The notes: generated by a model from the letters alone, not told the origin. Shown: positions 24,219-33,566, counted from the stretch's first letter. The stretch: DNA of 41,794 nt from Paenibacillus pabuli NBRC 13638 (GCF_001514495.1 NZ_BCNM01000038.1:1-41794); one strand, 5' to 3'. Numbers and translations: made by a program.

Positions 24219-25187
24219 TTGAAAACAAGAAAATTAGGCAATAGTGATATTACAGTTTCTTCCATAGGTTTAGGTCTTATGGGTATGTCCGGAGTATATG
24301 GTCAGAGTAATGATGATCAATCAATCAAAACGATTGAAAGAGCATTGGATCTGGGTGTTACATTGTTAGACACTGCGGATGTATATGGAAATGGGCACAA
24401 TGAGGAATTGCTCGGAAGAGCACTAAAAGGTCGTCGAGATCAAGCGGTTGTTGCTACTAAGTTCGCAATTGGCCCTAATTTTCAAGGAGTGAATGGGCAT
24501 CCCGACTATGTAAGAAAAGCGGTAGAGGATAGTCTGCAAAGACTTGATCTCGATTATATTGATCTCTACTATCAACATCGCGTGGATCCGAATGTTCCAA
24601 TCGAAGAAACAGTTGGAGCTATGGCAGAGTTAGTTAAGGAAGGGAAAGTTCGTTCTCTCGGGTTATCCGAAGCATCAGCACAAACGATAAGACGTGCTCA
24701 TTCAGTCCATCCTATTTCTGCTCTACAGACGGAATACTCTTTATGGAGCAGAGAAGTAGAGAACGAAATTCTGCCAGTTGTCAATGAACTAGGTATTACG
24801 TTTGTTGCTTACAGCCCTTTAAGTCGTGGATTTATTTCAGGAGACTTACGTAAATTTGAGGATCTCGCTGCCGACGATGTTCGTAGATATTTACCGAGGT
24901 TTCAACCAGATAATTTTCAGAAGAATGTTGACATTGTAGATGAGATTATAACAATTGCTAAGGAAAAAGGGTGTACTCCTTCACAGCTGGCATTGGCTTG
25001 GTCAATCGCTAAAGGTGCACTGCCTATTCCGGGTACAAGACGTGTCCATTATTTAGAGGAGAATGCCGGTGCTGCGGATATCACGTTGACATCAGATGAC
25101 TTGGCACGAATTGAAGCTGTTAGCCCTGAATCAGCCGTTCAAGGGGGAAGATACGATGTGGATAGTATGAAAGGTATTAATCTTTAA
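24219..25187 (+). CDS. Aldo/keto reductase
   Basis: This is a 322-residue (beta/alpha)8 NADPH-dependent reductase. The TTG start follows AAAGGAGAG. It shows DTADVYGNGHNEELLG (catalytic Asp and Tyr), VVATKF (Lys), DLYYQHRVDP (His) and the cofactor end IPGTRRVHYLEEN. The family reduces aldehydes and ketones, often as detoxification. It is transcribed alone, divergent from the TetR gene, and ends at a hairpin at 25278-25308. Confidence 0.92.
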   Translation: MKTRKLGNSDITVSSIGLGLMGMSGVYGQSNDDQSIKTIERALDLGVTLLDTADVYGNGHNEELLGRALKGRRDQAVVATKFAIGPNFQGVNGHPDYVRKAVEDSLQRLDLDYIDLYYQHRVDPNVPIEETVGAMAELVKEGKVRSLGLSEASAQTIRRAHSVHPISALQTEYSLWSREVENEILPVVNELGITFVAYSPLSRGFISGDLRKFEDLAADDVRRYLPRFQPDNFQKNVDIVDEIITIAKEKGCTPSQLALAWSIAKGALPIPGTRRVHYLEENAGAADITLTSDDLARIEAVSPESAVQGGRYDVDSMKGINL

Positions 25188-25277
25188 TATTTGAAATTTC
25201 GTATTAGACGAGAACATAATGAACTTTAAATAGAGTTTTGCTATCCAAGTTAAATAAAATGAATGAACAACATTTAG

Positions 25278-25308
25278 CCGTTTCCCAGTTAATCTGGGAA
25301 CGGTTATT
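25278..25308 (+). terminator. Terminator after the aldo/keto reductase
   Basis: CCGTTTCCCAG (25278-25288) pairs with CTGGGAACGG (25294-25303) with one bulged T and a 5-base loop. TTATTTAATTT follows. Confidence 0.75.
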
Positions 25309-25311
25309 TAA

Positions 25312-25816
25312 TTTCTACCCATAATAACAATGGCTTGATTCATTTGAATGATAAGGCACCGGAAACTTATACTCAGGCACTAAATATAACTGAGTTTAAT
25401 CAGATCGCATCCATTTTCCACAACTATCGAATAGCATATTGGCATCATCTTTTACTGCCATTGGGTTTTCATTGTCTTGCCTACTGCAAAATAACCCCCA
25501 CCATGAAAGGGAACGATCGTCGGTCTTTTTAATTGAGCTATCTATATTAGGATATTCCTCAGCATACTTGTGTAATACACATTGAGTATGCTAATGATTT
25601 TTATTCTTCTTCAAGGTGGATTAAAAGGTTCATAGGAATTAATCGGTTGCTCGTTGTATAATGCATCTTGAATGAAGCCTATAATAATTTCTGGATGTGA
25701 ACGTACATAAAAAAACATGCTGCTACATATTAACGCTACGATAATAGAACGATACCCATTATTCTCAGTGTCTTGTGCTTTTTTCTGGTAGAATTTAAAT
25801 CATTTGATTTTTTCAT
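25312..25816 (-). pseudogene. Broken copy of the membrane-anchored alpha/beta hydrolase
   Basis: Read on the reverse strand from ATG 25814-25816, with GGAGG upstream, the sequence gives MKKSNDLNSTRKKHKTLRIM, then frameshifts. Pieces that match the gene at 20367-21488 follow in several frames: a membrane segment ending FFYVRSHPEIIIGFIQ, then PINSYEPF, KYAEEYPN, FHGGGYFA and FPVP, IIQMNQAI. The last piece jumps from NQAI directly to VIMG, a deletion of about 17 codons, and the rest, including the GGSAG serine and the His, is gone. At least four frame or stop lesions are visible, so it is not functional. Confidence 0.85.
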
Positions 25817-25860
25817 TTGCTTCCTCCTGTTTTCTTGTCAGTAAACGCTACAATGGCTCT

Positions 25861-25892
25861 AATGTACCTTTACAAAATAAACTGAAAATCAA
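25861..25892 (-). promoter_or_regulatory. Promoter with 11-base direct repeats (hydrolase pseudogene)
   Basis: Reverse strand: TTGATTTTCAG, TTTATTTTGTA, four bases, TACATT, then AGAGCCATTG. It is preserved although the gene is dead. It also lies 86 bases before the response regulator that runs the other way. Confidence 0.6.
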
Positions 25893-25977
25893 TTGATTTA
25901 AACGATATTGTTTATGTTCAATTTACCTTTTAACGATAAAATGAGATAACTTATTAGTAATTGAAGGAGATATTTAT

Positions 25978-26655
25978 ATGTTAAATATATTAGTGGTAGA
26001 GGATGACGAAAGTACCAGAAAGTTAATGTGTGTGGTCTTACAAACGAGAGGATTCAAAACATACTGGGCCGAAGACGGGATAAAAGCGCTTGAGATCATT
26101 GAGAGGCAACATATAGATTTAGTGGTACTTGATTTAATGATGCCGAAGATGGACGGTTACGAATTGACACGGCAACTTCGGGTATTATCGGAACACCTCC
26201 CGATCTTGATGGTTACAGCCAAACAGGAACCGAAAGATAAAAGGCAGGGATTTCTTGCTGGCACCGATGACTATATGACAAAACCGGTAGATGAAGAGGA
26301 ACTGGTTCTCCGGATTAAAGCCCTCCTTCGCAGAGCGCGGATTGCCAGTGAACACAAGCTAACCATCGGGAACGTTGTACTCGACTATGATACGCTGGCA
26401 GTAACACGCGAAGAAGAAGTTAACATCCTTCCAGCAAAAGAATTTTACCTGTTATTTAAATTACTTTCATATCCAAACATGATATTCACCCGTTTGCAGC
26501 TTATGGATGAAATTTGGGGTATGGAATCGGAAACAGATGACCACACACTAACAGTCCATATCAATCGCTTGCGTAACCGTTTTCGAGAATGGAGAGAGTT
26601 TGAGATTATCGCGGTTAGAGGACTCGGTTATAAGGCGGTGCTCCAAACCAAATGA
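25978..26655 (+). CDS. OmpR/PhoB-family response regulator
   Basis: This is a 225-residue protein: receiver domain ~1-120 with EDD (8-10), phospho-acceptor Asp52 in VVLDLMMP, and KP at ~101-102. The winged-helix domain ~130-222 includes FTRLQLMDEIWG and VHINRLRNRF. AAGGAGA precedes the ATG. It overlaps the kinase gene by four bases, so the two form one transcription unit. This class binds tandem 11-base repeats; such repeats occur in three promoters in this window, one adjoining this gene. That link is inference. Confidence 0.94.
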   Translation: MLNILVVEDDESTRKLMCVVLQTRGFKTYWAEDGIKALEIIERQHIDLVVLDLMMPKMDGYELTRQLRVLSEHLPILMVTAKQEPKDKRQGFLAGTDDYMTKPVDEEELVLRIKALLRRARIASEHKLTIGNVVLDYDTLAVTREEEVNILPAKEFYLLFKLLSYPNMIFTRLQLMDEIWGMESETDDHTLTVHINRLRNRFREWREFEIIAVRGLGYKAVLQTK

Positions 26656-27707
26656 AAGAATTTTTTCGCAAACGAATAAGTCTTACGATCACGTTGGTCA
26701 TGTTTGTTTTCGGTGTGTTGGTGGCTACATTGCTACTGTTAATCGGCTTTAGCATTCTCCTGCAAAATCTGGATATTATTTCGCTTGCTCCTTCTCCGAG
26801 CCAAGGATTAGGTGAACGTCTGTTTTCAATTCTTTTCCTTTTCGGCCTATGCGTATTGATAGGAACTTCACTTACTGCATTTCTCAGCAAAAAAGCATTG
26901 AATCCTATACGCAAGGTCATTGACTCCATCCATAGGGTTGCAGATGGCGACTTTAGCGTAAAGGTGAATTTGAAAGGAATTGGAGAATTAGAAGAATTGT
27001 CAGAAAGCTTTAATAAAATGACGAAAGAACTTGCGAGTATTGAGACGCTAAGAAGTGATTTCATCAATAACTTTTCCCATGAATTTAAAACGCCTATTGT
27101 TTCGGTTCGTGGTTTTGCCAAAATTCTAAAAGAGAATCCTTTATCTGAGGAAGAAAGGCAAGAATATCTTGATATTATCATCAAGGAATCTGAGCGTTTA
27201 GCTACGCTCTCCACCAATGTGCTTACTTTGGCGAAATATGAGAATCTTGAAATTCTAATGGATAAAAATCCGTTTAGATTAGATGAACAGATCAGAAGAA
27301 CCATCATATTAATGGAACCTAAGTGGTCAGCTAAGGATATAACCATTAATTTGCAATTAGACAAAGTCGTTTACAGTGGAAATGAAGAAGTGATCCAGCA
27401 GATTTGGATCAATCTTTTGGATAATGCCATTAAATTTTCCCATACAGATGGTTTGATTGAAATCACCCTTGCCATCTTTAATGAAGAGATTCATTTTAGT
27501 ATCCAGGATCACGGGATTGGCATGGATGAACATACGCAAGCTCATCTTTTTGATAAGTTCTTTCAGGGCGATTCTTCTCATGCTAAAAAAGGATACGGGC
27601 TTGGACTTCCTCTTGTAAAACGTATAATAGAACTGTGCAATGGCGATATTATCGTACAAAGCGAGCAGGGAAGAGGCAGTAAATTTAGCGTAGTCTTCTA
27701 TAGATAA
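26652..27707 (+). CDS. Sensor histidine kinase, partner of the OmpR-type regulator
   Basis: This 351-residue kinase has two membrane segments (~10-37 and ~58-80), only ~20 residues outside, and a HAMP linker ~80-130 (NPIRKVIDSIHRVADGDFSV). The phospho-acceptor is His143 in FSHEFKTP. The ATP domain has NLLDNAIKFS (N box), DHGIGM (G1) and GYGLGLPLVKRI (G2). The very short outer loop suggests sensing within the membrane, as in envelope-stress kinases, rather than of a free sugar. A terminator at 27727-27770 closes the unit. Confidence 0.94.
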   Translation: MKEFFRKRISLTITLVMFVFGVLVATLLLLIGFSILLQNLDIISLAPSPSQGLGERLFSILFLFGLCVLIGTSLTAFLSKKALNPIRKVIDSIHRVADGDFSVKVNLKGIGELEELSESFNKMTKELASIETLRSDFINNFSHEFKTPIVSVRGFAKILKENPLSEEERQEYLDIIIKESERLATLSTNVLTLAKYENLEILMDKNPFRLDEQIRRTIILMEPKWSAKDITINLQLDKVVYSGNEEVIQQIWINLLDNAIKFSHTDGLIEITLAIFNEEIHFSIQDHGIGMDEHTQAHLFDKFFQGDSSHAKKGYGLGLPLVKRIIELCNGDIIVQSEQGRGSKFSVVFYR

Positions 27708-27726
27708 ACTGGATGTATTTAACGTA

Positions 27727-27770
27727 AAAACAGCTGGTAACCGGACAATTCCGGCGTCAGCTGTTTTTTT
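27727..27770 (+). terminator. Terminator of the two-component operon
   Basis: AAAACAGCTG (27727-27736) pairs with CAGCTG (27758-27763) and the following T's; an inner CCGGA pairs with TCCGG. Seven T end the structure. Confidence 0.85.
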
Positions 27771-27851
27771 GCATTTGAGCATTTCCAGCTGTATTCTCCT
27801 CATATTCGTAATAGGCTACTGGGTTGAGCCAATCACTTAAGTCACATTAAG

Positions 27852-27910
27852 AATGCGATACATATGATTGAATTCCTCTATATATTCGTCAAAATGCGCT
27901 CACCTATAAT
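27852..27910 (+). promoter_or_regulatory. Regulon promoter P1 before the first GH3 operon
   Basis: AATGCGATACATATG starts at 27852 and TATAAT at 27905, 53 bases later. A second AATGCG lies at 27893. No good -35 is seen, which suggests activator dependence. The layout is shared with 33690, 39833 and 41724. Confidence 0.7.
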
Positions 27911-28019
27911 AAAGAGTGTAGCCGCCATAAATGATTCCTGATCATTGAGTGGTGTGCTTCAGCCTAAATTAGCTGTATATAGTGACAAAGTTAAACAGAT
28001 CACCAAATAAAGGAGAACG

Positions 28020-30524
28020 ATGATATTGGAGTTATATCCCTATGAATTGGAGCATATTGAGACCTTGCGGCGTCATGCATCAGAATGTATGGTTCTGTTG
28101 AAGGCAAATGGCGATTTCCCACTTAGCAAAAACGGCGAAATCGCTCTCTACGGCAGTGGCTCGCGCCAGACGATCAAAGGCGGTACCGGCTCAGGTGACG
28201 TAAACTCTCGGTTCTATGTCACAGTGGAGCAAGGTTTGGAGAAAGCTGGGTTTAACATCACCACCAAGGACTGGATGGATCGTTACGATCGTGTGCAGGA
28301 GCTGGCACATCAGGAGTTTGTCGCTGGCATCAAGTTCAAAGCTCAAGCCACCGGCGTTCCAGCGATCATGCTGGGAATGGGCGCCGTGATGCCTGAACCG
28401 GAATATGAACTGCCGATTGAAGGAGCGGGCGATACTGCGATCTACGTGCTTTCTCGTAATTCGGGAGAAGGATCTGACCGTAATGTCGTAGGCGGTGACG
28501 TGTTGCTGACAGAAACCGAAATCCGCGACATTAGGGCAATTGCCAATACCTACAAACAATTCATGCTGGTCCTGAATGTTGGCGGTGTGGTTGACCTTAC
28601 CCCGGTAATAGAAGTACCGAATATCCTAATTTTATCCCAACTTGGTGTGGTCACCGGCGATGCATTAGCTGACGTGCTTCTTGGCAAAAACTGTCCTTCC
28701 GGCAAGCTGACGACCACTTGGGCCGCCTGGGAAGATTATTCTCCAATCGGAGACTTCGGCCTTGAGGACGACACCCGCTATCGAGAAGGAGTCTATGTCG
28801 GTTACCGCTATTTTGACAGTGTATCCCAAACTCCGCTGTTCCCCTTCGGTTTCGGGCTTAGCTATACGAAATTCAGTATTGTTGAGTCTGTTGCCTCACT
28901 GGATGGTAGCCGTGTCAACGTAAACGTAACTGTGAAAAACGTGGGCTCTACTTCTGGCAAGGAAGTTGTTCAGTTGTACGTCTCGGTTCCCTCCGGGAAG
29001 CTGGATCAACCATTCCAGACGCTCGTAGCATTTGCCAAGACCGAAGAGTTAGACGCAGGACAGGGACAACAAATAATGCTGAGCTTTGCAATGGAAGAAC
29101 TCACTTCTTACGACACAGAGCGTACGGTTGATGTGCTGGAAGCAGGAGATTATCTGCTGCGTGTGGGCAGTAGCAGCCGGGACACCCAGATTTGCGGCAT
29201 CGTTCGCATGAACCAGGAGGTAATTACGCGGCAACTATCCCACGCAGGCGGCACGCCGGATTTCGAGGACTGGAAGCCGGAAGCTCAGCAATGGACTTAT
29301 GCCGGGGAATCCGATAAAAGAGCCAATGCTCCGGTATTGATTCTTAGTGCCGATGACTTTGTTGCAGGGGTGAATCCTGCGGTACCGGAAATCGACTCTG
29401 CTGTAAGGAATATGGTCGAAGGTCTGTCAGACAGTGAATTGGCCTGGCTCTGTATAGGGAATTACCGCTCCGGCAATGAAAGCGGCAGCGTTATCGGCAA
29501 CGCAGCCTTCACGGTGGCCGGCGCGGCCGGTGAGACCACTACGCGGCTAAAAGAAAAGGGCATTCCTTCTTTGGTCATGTCAGACGGACCAGCCGGTCTG
29601 CGGCTCAGCCGCCAGTACGGTATTGATGAGTTGGGTGTTTACGCCGTGGGAGAATCCATTCCACCGACGCTTGTTGACTTTATGGATGATACGGTGATGG
29701 CGGCTCTTGGATTTCAGAAATCGGGAGGAGTGGAGCGCAGCGGCAGGATTTTTGACCAGTATTGTACCGCGCTGCCAATCGGCACGGCTCTGGCTCAAAG
29801 CTGGAATCTGGATTTCTGCCGGGCTTGCGGCGATATCGTAGGTGATGAGATGGAGCGATTCGGTGTGCATCTGTGGCTTGCCCCTGCATTTAATATTCAT
29901 CGTAGCCCGCTGTGCGGCCGGAATTATGAATACTTCTCCGAAGATCCGCTCATCAGCGGCAGAGTGGCCGCAGCCATTACGCGTGGTGTGCAGAGTCATC
30001 CCGGGTGTGGCGTAACTATCAAGCATTACGTAGCTAACAATCAGGAAACCAACCGTTTCCGCTCCAACAGTGTCGTCAGCGAGCGAGCCCTACGGGACAT
30101 TTATCTGCGCGGGTTCAAAATCTGTATTGAAGAATCGCAGCCCTACGCCTTGATGACCTCCTACAATCTGCTTAACGGGGTGCACACCTCAGAGCGTAAG
30201 GACATTATCACCGGTATTTTGCGCGAGGAATGGGGCTTTGACGGCATAGTCATGTCAGACTGGGTCGTTAACGGTGTTCAGCATGGGATAAAAAAGTATC
30301 CTTATGCTACGGCAGCAAAGAGCATTAAGGCTGGCAACGATGTGATGATGCCCGGCGGCGAAGCGGATCACACGGATGTGCTGACGGCCCTTGCCGGTAC
30401 CAACAAAGCTGTCACATTGACGCGGGATGAAGTCCAGGGCAGTGCCGCACGTATTATCCATATAGTACTTAGACTGGCGGGGGTCAAGACACGACCATCT
30501 ATTATTATAGAAAAGGGAGTCTGA
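28020..30524 (+). CDS. GH3 glycoside hydrolase with reversed domain order
   Basis: This is an 834-residue protein. The alpha/beta-sandwich domain comes first (~10-285, ending LFPFGFGLSYTKF), then a fibronectin III-like domain (~305-390). The TIM-barrel domain follows at ~490-800 (LVMSDGPAGLR, WLAPAFNIHRSPLCGRNYEYFSEDP, IKHYVANNQE). The nucleophile is Asp747 in IVMSDW. This reversed order is known from some Ruminococcus and Butyrivibrio beta-glucosidases. No signal peptide is present, so it acts in the cytosol on imported oligosaccharides, as a beta-glucosidase or beta-xylosidase; the sugar cannot be read from the sequence. AAAGGAG lies before the ATG. It forms an operon with the esterase six bases downstream. 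Confidence 0.92.
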   Translation: MILELYPYELEHIETLRRHASECMVLLKANGDFPLSKNGEIALYGSGSRQTIKGGTGSGDVNSRFYVTVEQGLEKAGFNITTKDWMDRYDRVQELAHQEFVAGIKFKAQATGVPAIMLGMGAVMPEPEYELPIEGAGDTAIYVLSRNSGEGSDRNVVGGDVLLTETEIRDIRAIANTYKQFMLVLNVGGVVDLTPVIEVPNILILSQLGVVTGDALADVLLGKNCPSGKLTTTWAAWEDYSPIGDFGLEDDTRYREGVYVGYRYFDSVSQTPLFPFGFGLSYTKFSIVESVASLDGSRVNVNVTVKNVGSTSGKEVVQLYVSVPSGKLDQPFQTLVAFAKTEELDAGQGQQIMLSFAMEELTSYDTERTVDVLEAGDYLLRVGSSSRDTQICGIVRMNQEVITRQLSHAGGTPDFEDWKPEAQQWTYAGESDKRANAPVLILSADDFVAGVNPAVPEIDSAVRNMVEGLSDSELAWLCIGNYRSGNESGSVIGNAAFTVAGAAGETTTRLKEKGIPSLVMSDGPAGLRLSRQYGIDELGVYAVGESIPPTLVDFMDDTVMAALGFQKSGGVERSGRIFDQYCTALPIGTALAQSWNLDFCRACGDIVGDEMERFGVHLWLAPAFNIHRSPLCGRNYEYFSEDPLISGRVAAAITRGVQSHPGCGVTIKHYVANNQETNRFRSNSVVSERALRDIYLRGFKICIEESQPYALMTSYNLLNGVHTSERKDIITGILREEWGFDGIVMSDWVVNGVQHGIKKYPYATAAKSIKAGNDVMMPGGEADHTDVLTALAGTNKAVTLTRDEVQGSAARIIHIVLRLAGVKTRPSIIIEKGV

Positions 30525-30530
30525 GAACAT

Positions 30531-31559
30531 ATGAAGACACATGAAATAATTTTAAATGAAACAAGAAATGTGAAGTTTTCGGCTTGGATACAAAACGTGG
30601 GCGGTGAATTCGGCAAGCTGGAGAAGCGCCCCGCCATTCTGATTCTGCCAGGCGGCGGATACAGCTTCTGCTCCGACCGGGAAGCAGAGGTTGTCGCTGC
30701 TCCTTATCTGAAGGCTGGGTTTCAGGCCTTCATTCTCCGTTATTCAACAGGGGAGCACAAAGATTGGCCTAATCCACTGAATGATTACGAGCAGGCCATG
30801 GATCTAATCCTGAACAGGGCGGATGAATGGCATGTGCAGACGGACAAAATTGCGGTTCTCGGGTTTTCGGCCGGTGGACATCTGGCCGCTTGTGCAACTA
30901 CTAAAGGAAAACACAGACCTAATGCGGCGATCCTTGGCTATGCAGCTTTGTCGCAGGAAACGGCCGATATGTGCCAACCAGGTATGCCTTCGCCGATTAA
31001 TGATGTCGACAAAGATACTTGTCCGGTTTTCTTGTTTGCTACCCGAGATGACAATATCGTGTCTGTTCAAGACACGGTGGACTTTGAGAAGGCGCTGCTT
31101 GCTAACGGCATCATGTTTGAGTCTCACATCTATGCTTATGGTATGCATGGATTTAGCACCGGCGAAAGCTATCTCAATCCCAATAAAAACTGCAGCCGTG
31201 TTTCCCATTGGGTACAGGACAGCATCGAGTGGCTGGCAGAAGTGTTCGGCACGCTGCAATCGGAGGGCTTCAGTTCCCCTGCTTATTCCAGTAGGGTCAA
31301 CGGAGACTGGGATACAATGTTGTCTGCAGACTGCACCATGGCTCATTTGCGTAAGCAGCCGGAGGCGGTGCAGCAGTTACTTGCAGAGGTCATTGCGGTT
31401 ATAAGCGCGATTGTGGCGCAGAAAACGGGAAAAGGGTTGAGTATGACCCCATTTTTTAAGATGATCAAGCTTCGGGATCTAATGACAATGATCGGCCAGC
31501 CGGAAAGCGCCATTGAGCGGATTGATGCTTCATTAAGGCAGTTCTCTAACATAAGGTGA
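30531..31559 (+). CDS. Alpha/beta hydrolase, acetyl-esterase-like, with extra C-terminal domain
   Basis: This is a 342-residue cytosolic protein starting six bases after the GH3 stop. The hydrolase fold covers ~1-245: LPGGGYSFCSDREAE (oxyanion), Ser113 in GFSAGGH, an Asp near ATRDDNIV, and His in YGMHGFS. This is the acetylxylan-esterase / BD-FAE-like type found beside xylan and mannan enzymes. Residues ~255-342 form a helical extension (LRKQPEAVQQLLAEVIAVIS, then MTPFFKMIKLRDLMTM) that I do not recognise. Coupling to GH3 suggests that it removes acetyl groups so that the GH3 enzyme can act. Confidence 0.88.
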   Translation: MKTHEIILNETRNVKFSAWIQNVGGEFGKLEKRPAILILPGGGYSFCSDREAEVVAAPYLKAGFQAFILRYSTGEHKDWPNPLNDYEQAMDLILNRADEWHVQTDKIAVLGFSAGGHLAACATTKGKHRPNAAILGYAALSQETADMCQPGMPSPINDVDKDTCPVFLFATRDDNIVSVQDTVDFEKALLANGIMFESHIYAYGMHGFSTGESYLNPNKNCSRVSHWVQDSIEWLAEVFGTLQSEGFSSPAYSSRVNGDWDTMLSADCTMAHLRKQPEAVQQLLAEVIAVISAIVAQKTGKGLSMTPFFKMIKLRDLMTMIGQPESAIERIDASLRQFSNIR

Positions 31560-32202
31560 TCAGCAGTAAATAAGAAACGTTTGGGTCTCACGGTCCGGTA
31601 TCTTTATATGTTCTCCATCATGGATGGTATGTTGGCGATCTCCAGTGTACTAAGCGAGAAATGGCAAGGAACTCCAGGAAAACTATTATACAGCGGTTGT
31701 TTAAGGACGAGATAACTAGGCCGTGAGCACATATCAAGGATAAACAAGCATGTTGGTTGGCTTTGATTTGGCCTCAGGGTTTTGCTCAACGATAGACAAG
31801 AAGTGGCTCCTTGGGCTTCTTCTCAAAATATATGATCTGAAATGCTGACTTAATAGACCAAACTCGCTTTGTTCGAAATTTTCTGAATTCTTTGTTTCAT
31901 ACAGTTAAATGCTTAGAACAGACTAGCGTCGTGTTTGTATCGACACTAGGGGTGTTAGTTCGTTTATTTATTCATACCAATGCCTTCCTAAATATTAAAC
32001 TGAATCCCCTCATTTCAATACCACTGTAAACCACTATACTAATTCAGATTCCCGGTAATCTCTTTCCCACATGTGTTTGTAAGCACGTTGATGGAAAACA
32101 AGAAAAAACGCTCAAATTCCCCAATGCTAATGTCAAAGTAGTTTTGCCTTTCTTCCGCAGTTAAAAGGATCAATGCTTTTATTGCTGAAATAAACTTATC
32201 AG
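31560..32202. other. Unassigned 643-base stretch
   Basis: I see no convincing gene between the esterase and the anchored PAE-like gene's promoter. Short reading frames exist on both strands but have no ribosome site or family motif. A weak AAGAAG / CTTCTT hairpin lies at about 31799-31822. The sequence style suggests decayed coding DNA, but I cannot name its source. Confidence 0.5.
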
Positions 32203-32234
32203 TTGATCTTCAGTTTATTTTATACTGCTACGCT
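32203..32234 (+). promoter_or_regulatory. Promoter with 11-base direct repeats (anchored PAE-like gene)
   Basis: TTGATCTTCAG, TTTATTTTATA, CTGC, TACGCT, then AGAGCCATTG. It matches 25861-25892 in layout, including the downstream AGAGCCATTG, and 21589-21620 in the repeat part. Confidence 0.6.
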
Positions 32235-32375
32235 AGAGCCATTGCAGCATATAGAGTCTACTTGCAAGGAAAAGAGGAAGGGGTAAGTTTAAACCACCAT
32301 ATGCAGGTACTTTTATATTTATTTTAAACTGGAGAAGTAGATTTTTACTTTCACCAGAAAGTCAAGGAGGCAATT

Positions 32376-33551
32376 ATGACAGTTAGGAATTCAAAAAAGA
32401 GAAAACATAGAGGACTGAAAATAGCAGGTACACTTTTGCTGGTAATTATTGCAATAGGCGTTAGTGGATTCATTGCCCTCAAACATTATATAACAGCTGA
32501 ATTTCCAGAAATAATGGATAATCCGAAGGTTGGAAAATGGTATAACATTTATCCAAAAGGAGCATTGTCCGCTTTGGGTGAACAGTGGCACGGCAATATT
32601 AAAATCGGAAAAGAAAATAAAGTCTTAATTAAGTTCTATGGTGGCGGAGTTAGTATAGATGATTACACAGAAGAAAGACCAAATATAAAAGGTATTAAAG
32701 ATGGCTTTTATAATGTAGCTAACGTAGGCGGTGATAACTTAGCCAAAAGGGGAATTAGTGGAGCTCAAAGTAAAAATCCATTTAAAGATTGGACTGTAAT
32801 TACAGTACCCTATTCAACAGGAGACTTTCATGCTGGAGCTGGAGCCTATGAATATGTAAAAGAAGACGGTACAGAAGATGTAAAATATCATTATGGCTAT
32901 ATTAACTATACCAAAATGCTCGATGAGGCATTGAAGTACATCGATAATGATCCGGAAGCTTTAGTAATCACAGGTTCTTCTGCTGGTGGATTTGGCACAG
33001 CAATTCTTGCTGATGATATCATTGGTCATTTTCCAAACACTGAAAATATTACAGTTGCTGTAGATAGTTCACTTCTTTTATATGACAAATGGCATGAGAC
33101 TGCGGAGAATATATGGCATGCTCCACAAAAAATATCTAATAGATTAACAACGGACAATATAACACTAGATAGCTTAGTTGCTTTAAAAGAAAATTATAAT
33201 GATAGAGTCAAAATTTTATTTGATTGTTCTGTAAGAGACTCATTGCTTTCTAAATATCAAGGCTATATAACTGATGGAACTTATACAACATCTAGGGAAA
33301 GAGGAGATATTTTTCAAAGTGATTTAAAAGAAATGGTTAATGATCTTCAAGAAAAAATACCAGGTGTTGGAGTATTTATTTTCGAAGGATCGATCAACAA
33401 AGATACACATTTAACTCAACATACCATATCAGTTGGGTCTCAAGTATTTAAAAAATTTACAGATGATAAAAGTATTGCTGAATGGATGGATGACGCTGTA
33501 AATGGTAATGTGAAAACTTATGGGTTAAATCTATTAAATAAAAAATATTAG
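32376..33551 (+). CDS. Membrane-anchored pectinacetylesterase-family hydrolase
   Basis: This is a 391-residue protein. A basic N-terminus (NSKKRKHRGLK) and one membrane segment at ~14-36 anchor it, with the enzyme outside. PAE-family features: GKWYNIYPKG, KFYGGGVSIDDY (oxyanion loop), VPYSTGDFHAG, Ser202 in GSSAGG, Asp in SVRDSLLSKYQ, and His in THLTQHT. This family removes acetyl groups from pectin; plant PAE and Notum share the fold. AAGGAGG lies before the ATG. It is strikingly AT-rich next to its GH3 neighbours, suggesting separate acquisition. The anchor and promoter match the hydrolase at 20367. Its cytosolic paralogue is at 36574. Confidence 0.88.
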   Translation: MTVRNSKKRKHRGLKIAGTLLLVIIAIGVSGFIALKHYITAEFPEIMDNPKVGKWYNIYPKGALSALGEQWHGNIKIGKENKVLIKFYGGGVSIDDYTEERPNIKGIKDGFYNVANVGGDNLAKRGISGAQSKNPFKDWTVITVPYSTGDFHAGAGAYEYVKEDGTEDVKYHYGYINYTKMLDEALKYIDNDPEALVITGSSAGGFGTAILADDIIGHFPNTENITVAVDSSLLLYDKWHETAENIWHAPQKISNRLTTDNITLDSLVALKENYNDRVKILFDCSVRDSLLSKYQGYITDGTYTTSRERGDIFQSDLKEMVNDLQEKIPGVGVFIFEGSINKDTHLTQHTISVGSQVFKKFTDDKSIAEWMDDAVNGNVKTYGLNLLNKKY

Positions 33552-33566
33552 TTTGATATTTCGTTA

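Noticed and set aside
25335..25532. 65-codon forward frame between the aldo/keto reductase and response regulator genes
   Set aside because: It lies antisense to clear fragments of the anchored hydrolase and has no homology of its own.
30804..31404. Long open frames on both strands over the GH3-linked esterase
   Set aside because: They are out-of-frame shadows of a GC-richer gene whose own frame carries the full esterase motifs.
31604..31789. Possible transposase fragment on the reverse strand (LDMCSRPSYLVLKQ)
   Set aside because: A faint resemblance to DDE integrase cores could not be extended: no DDE residues in register, no terminal repeats.
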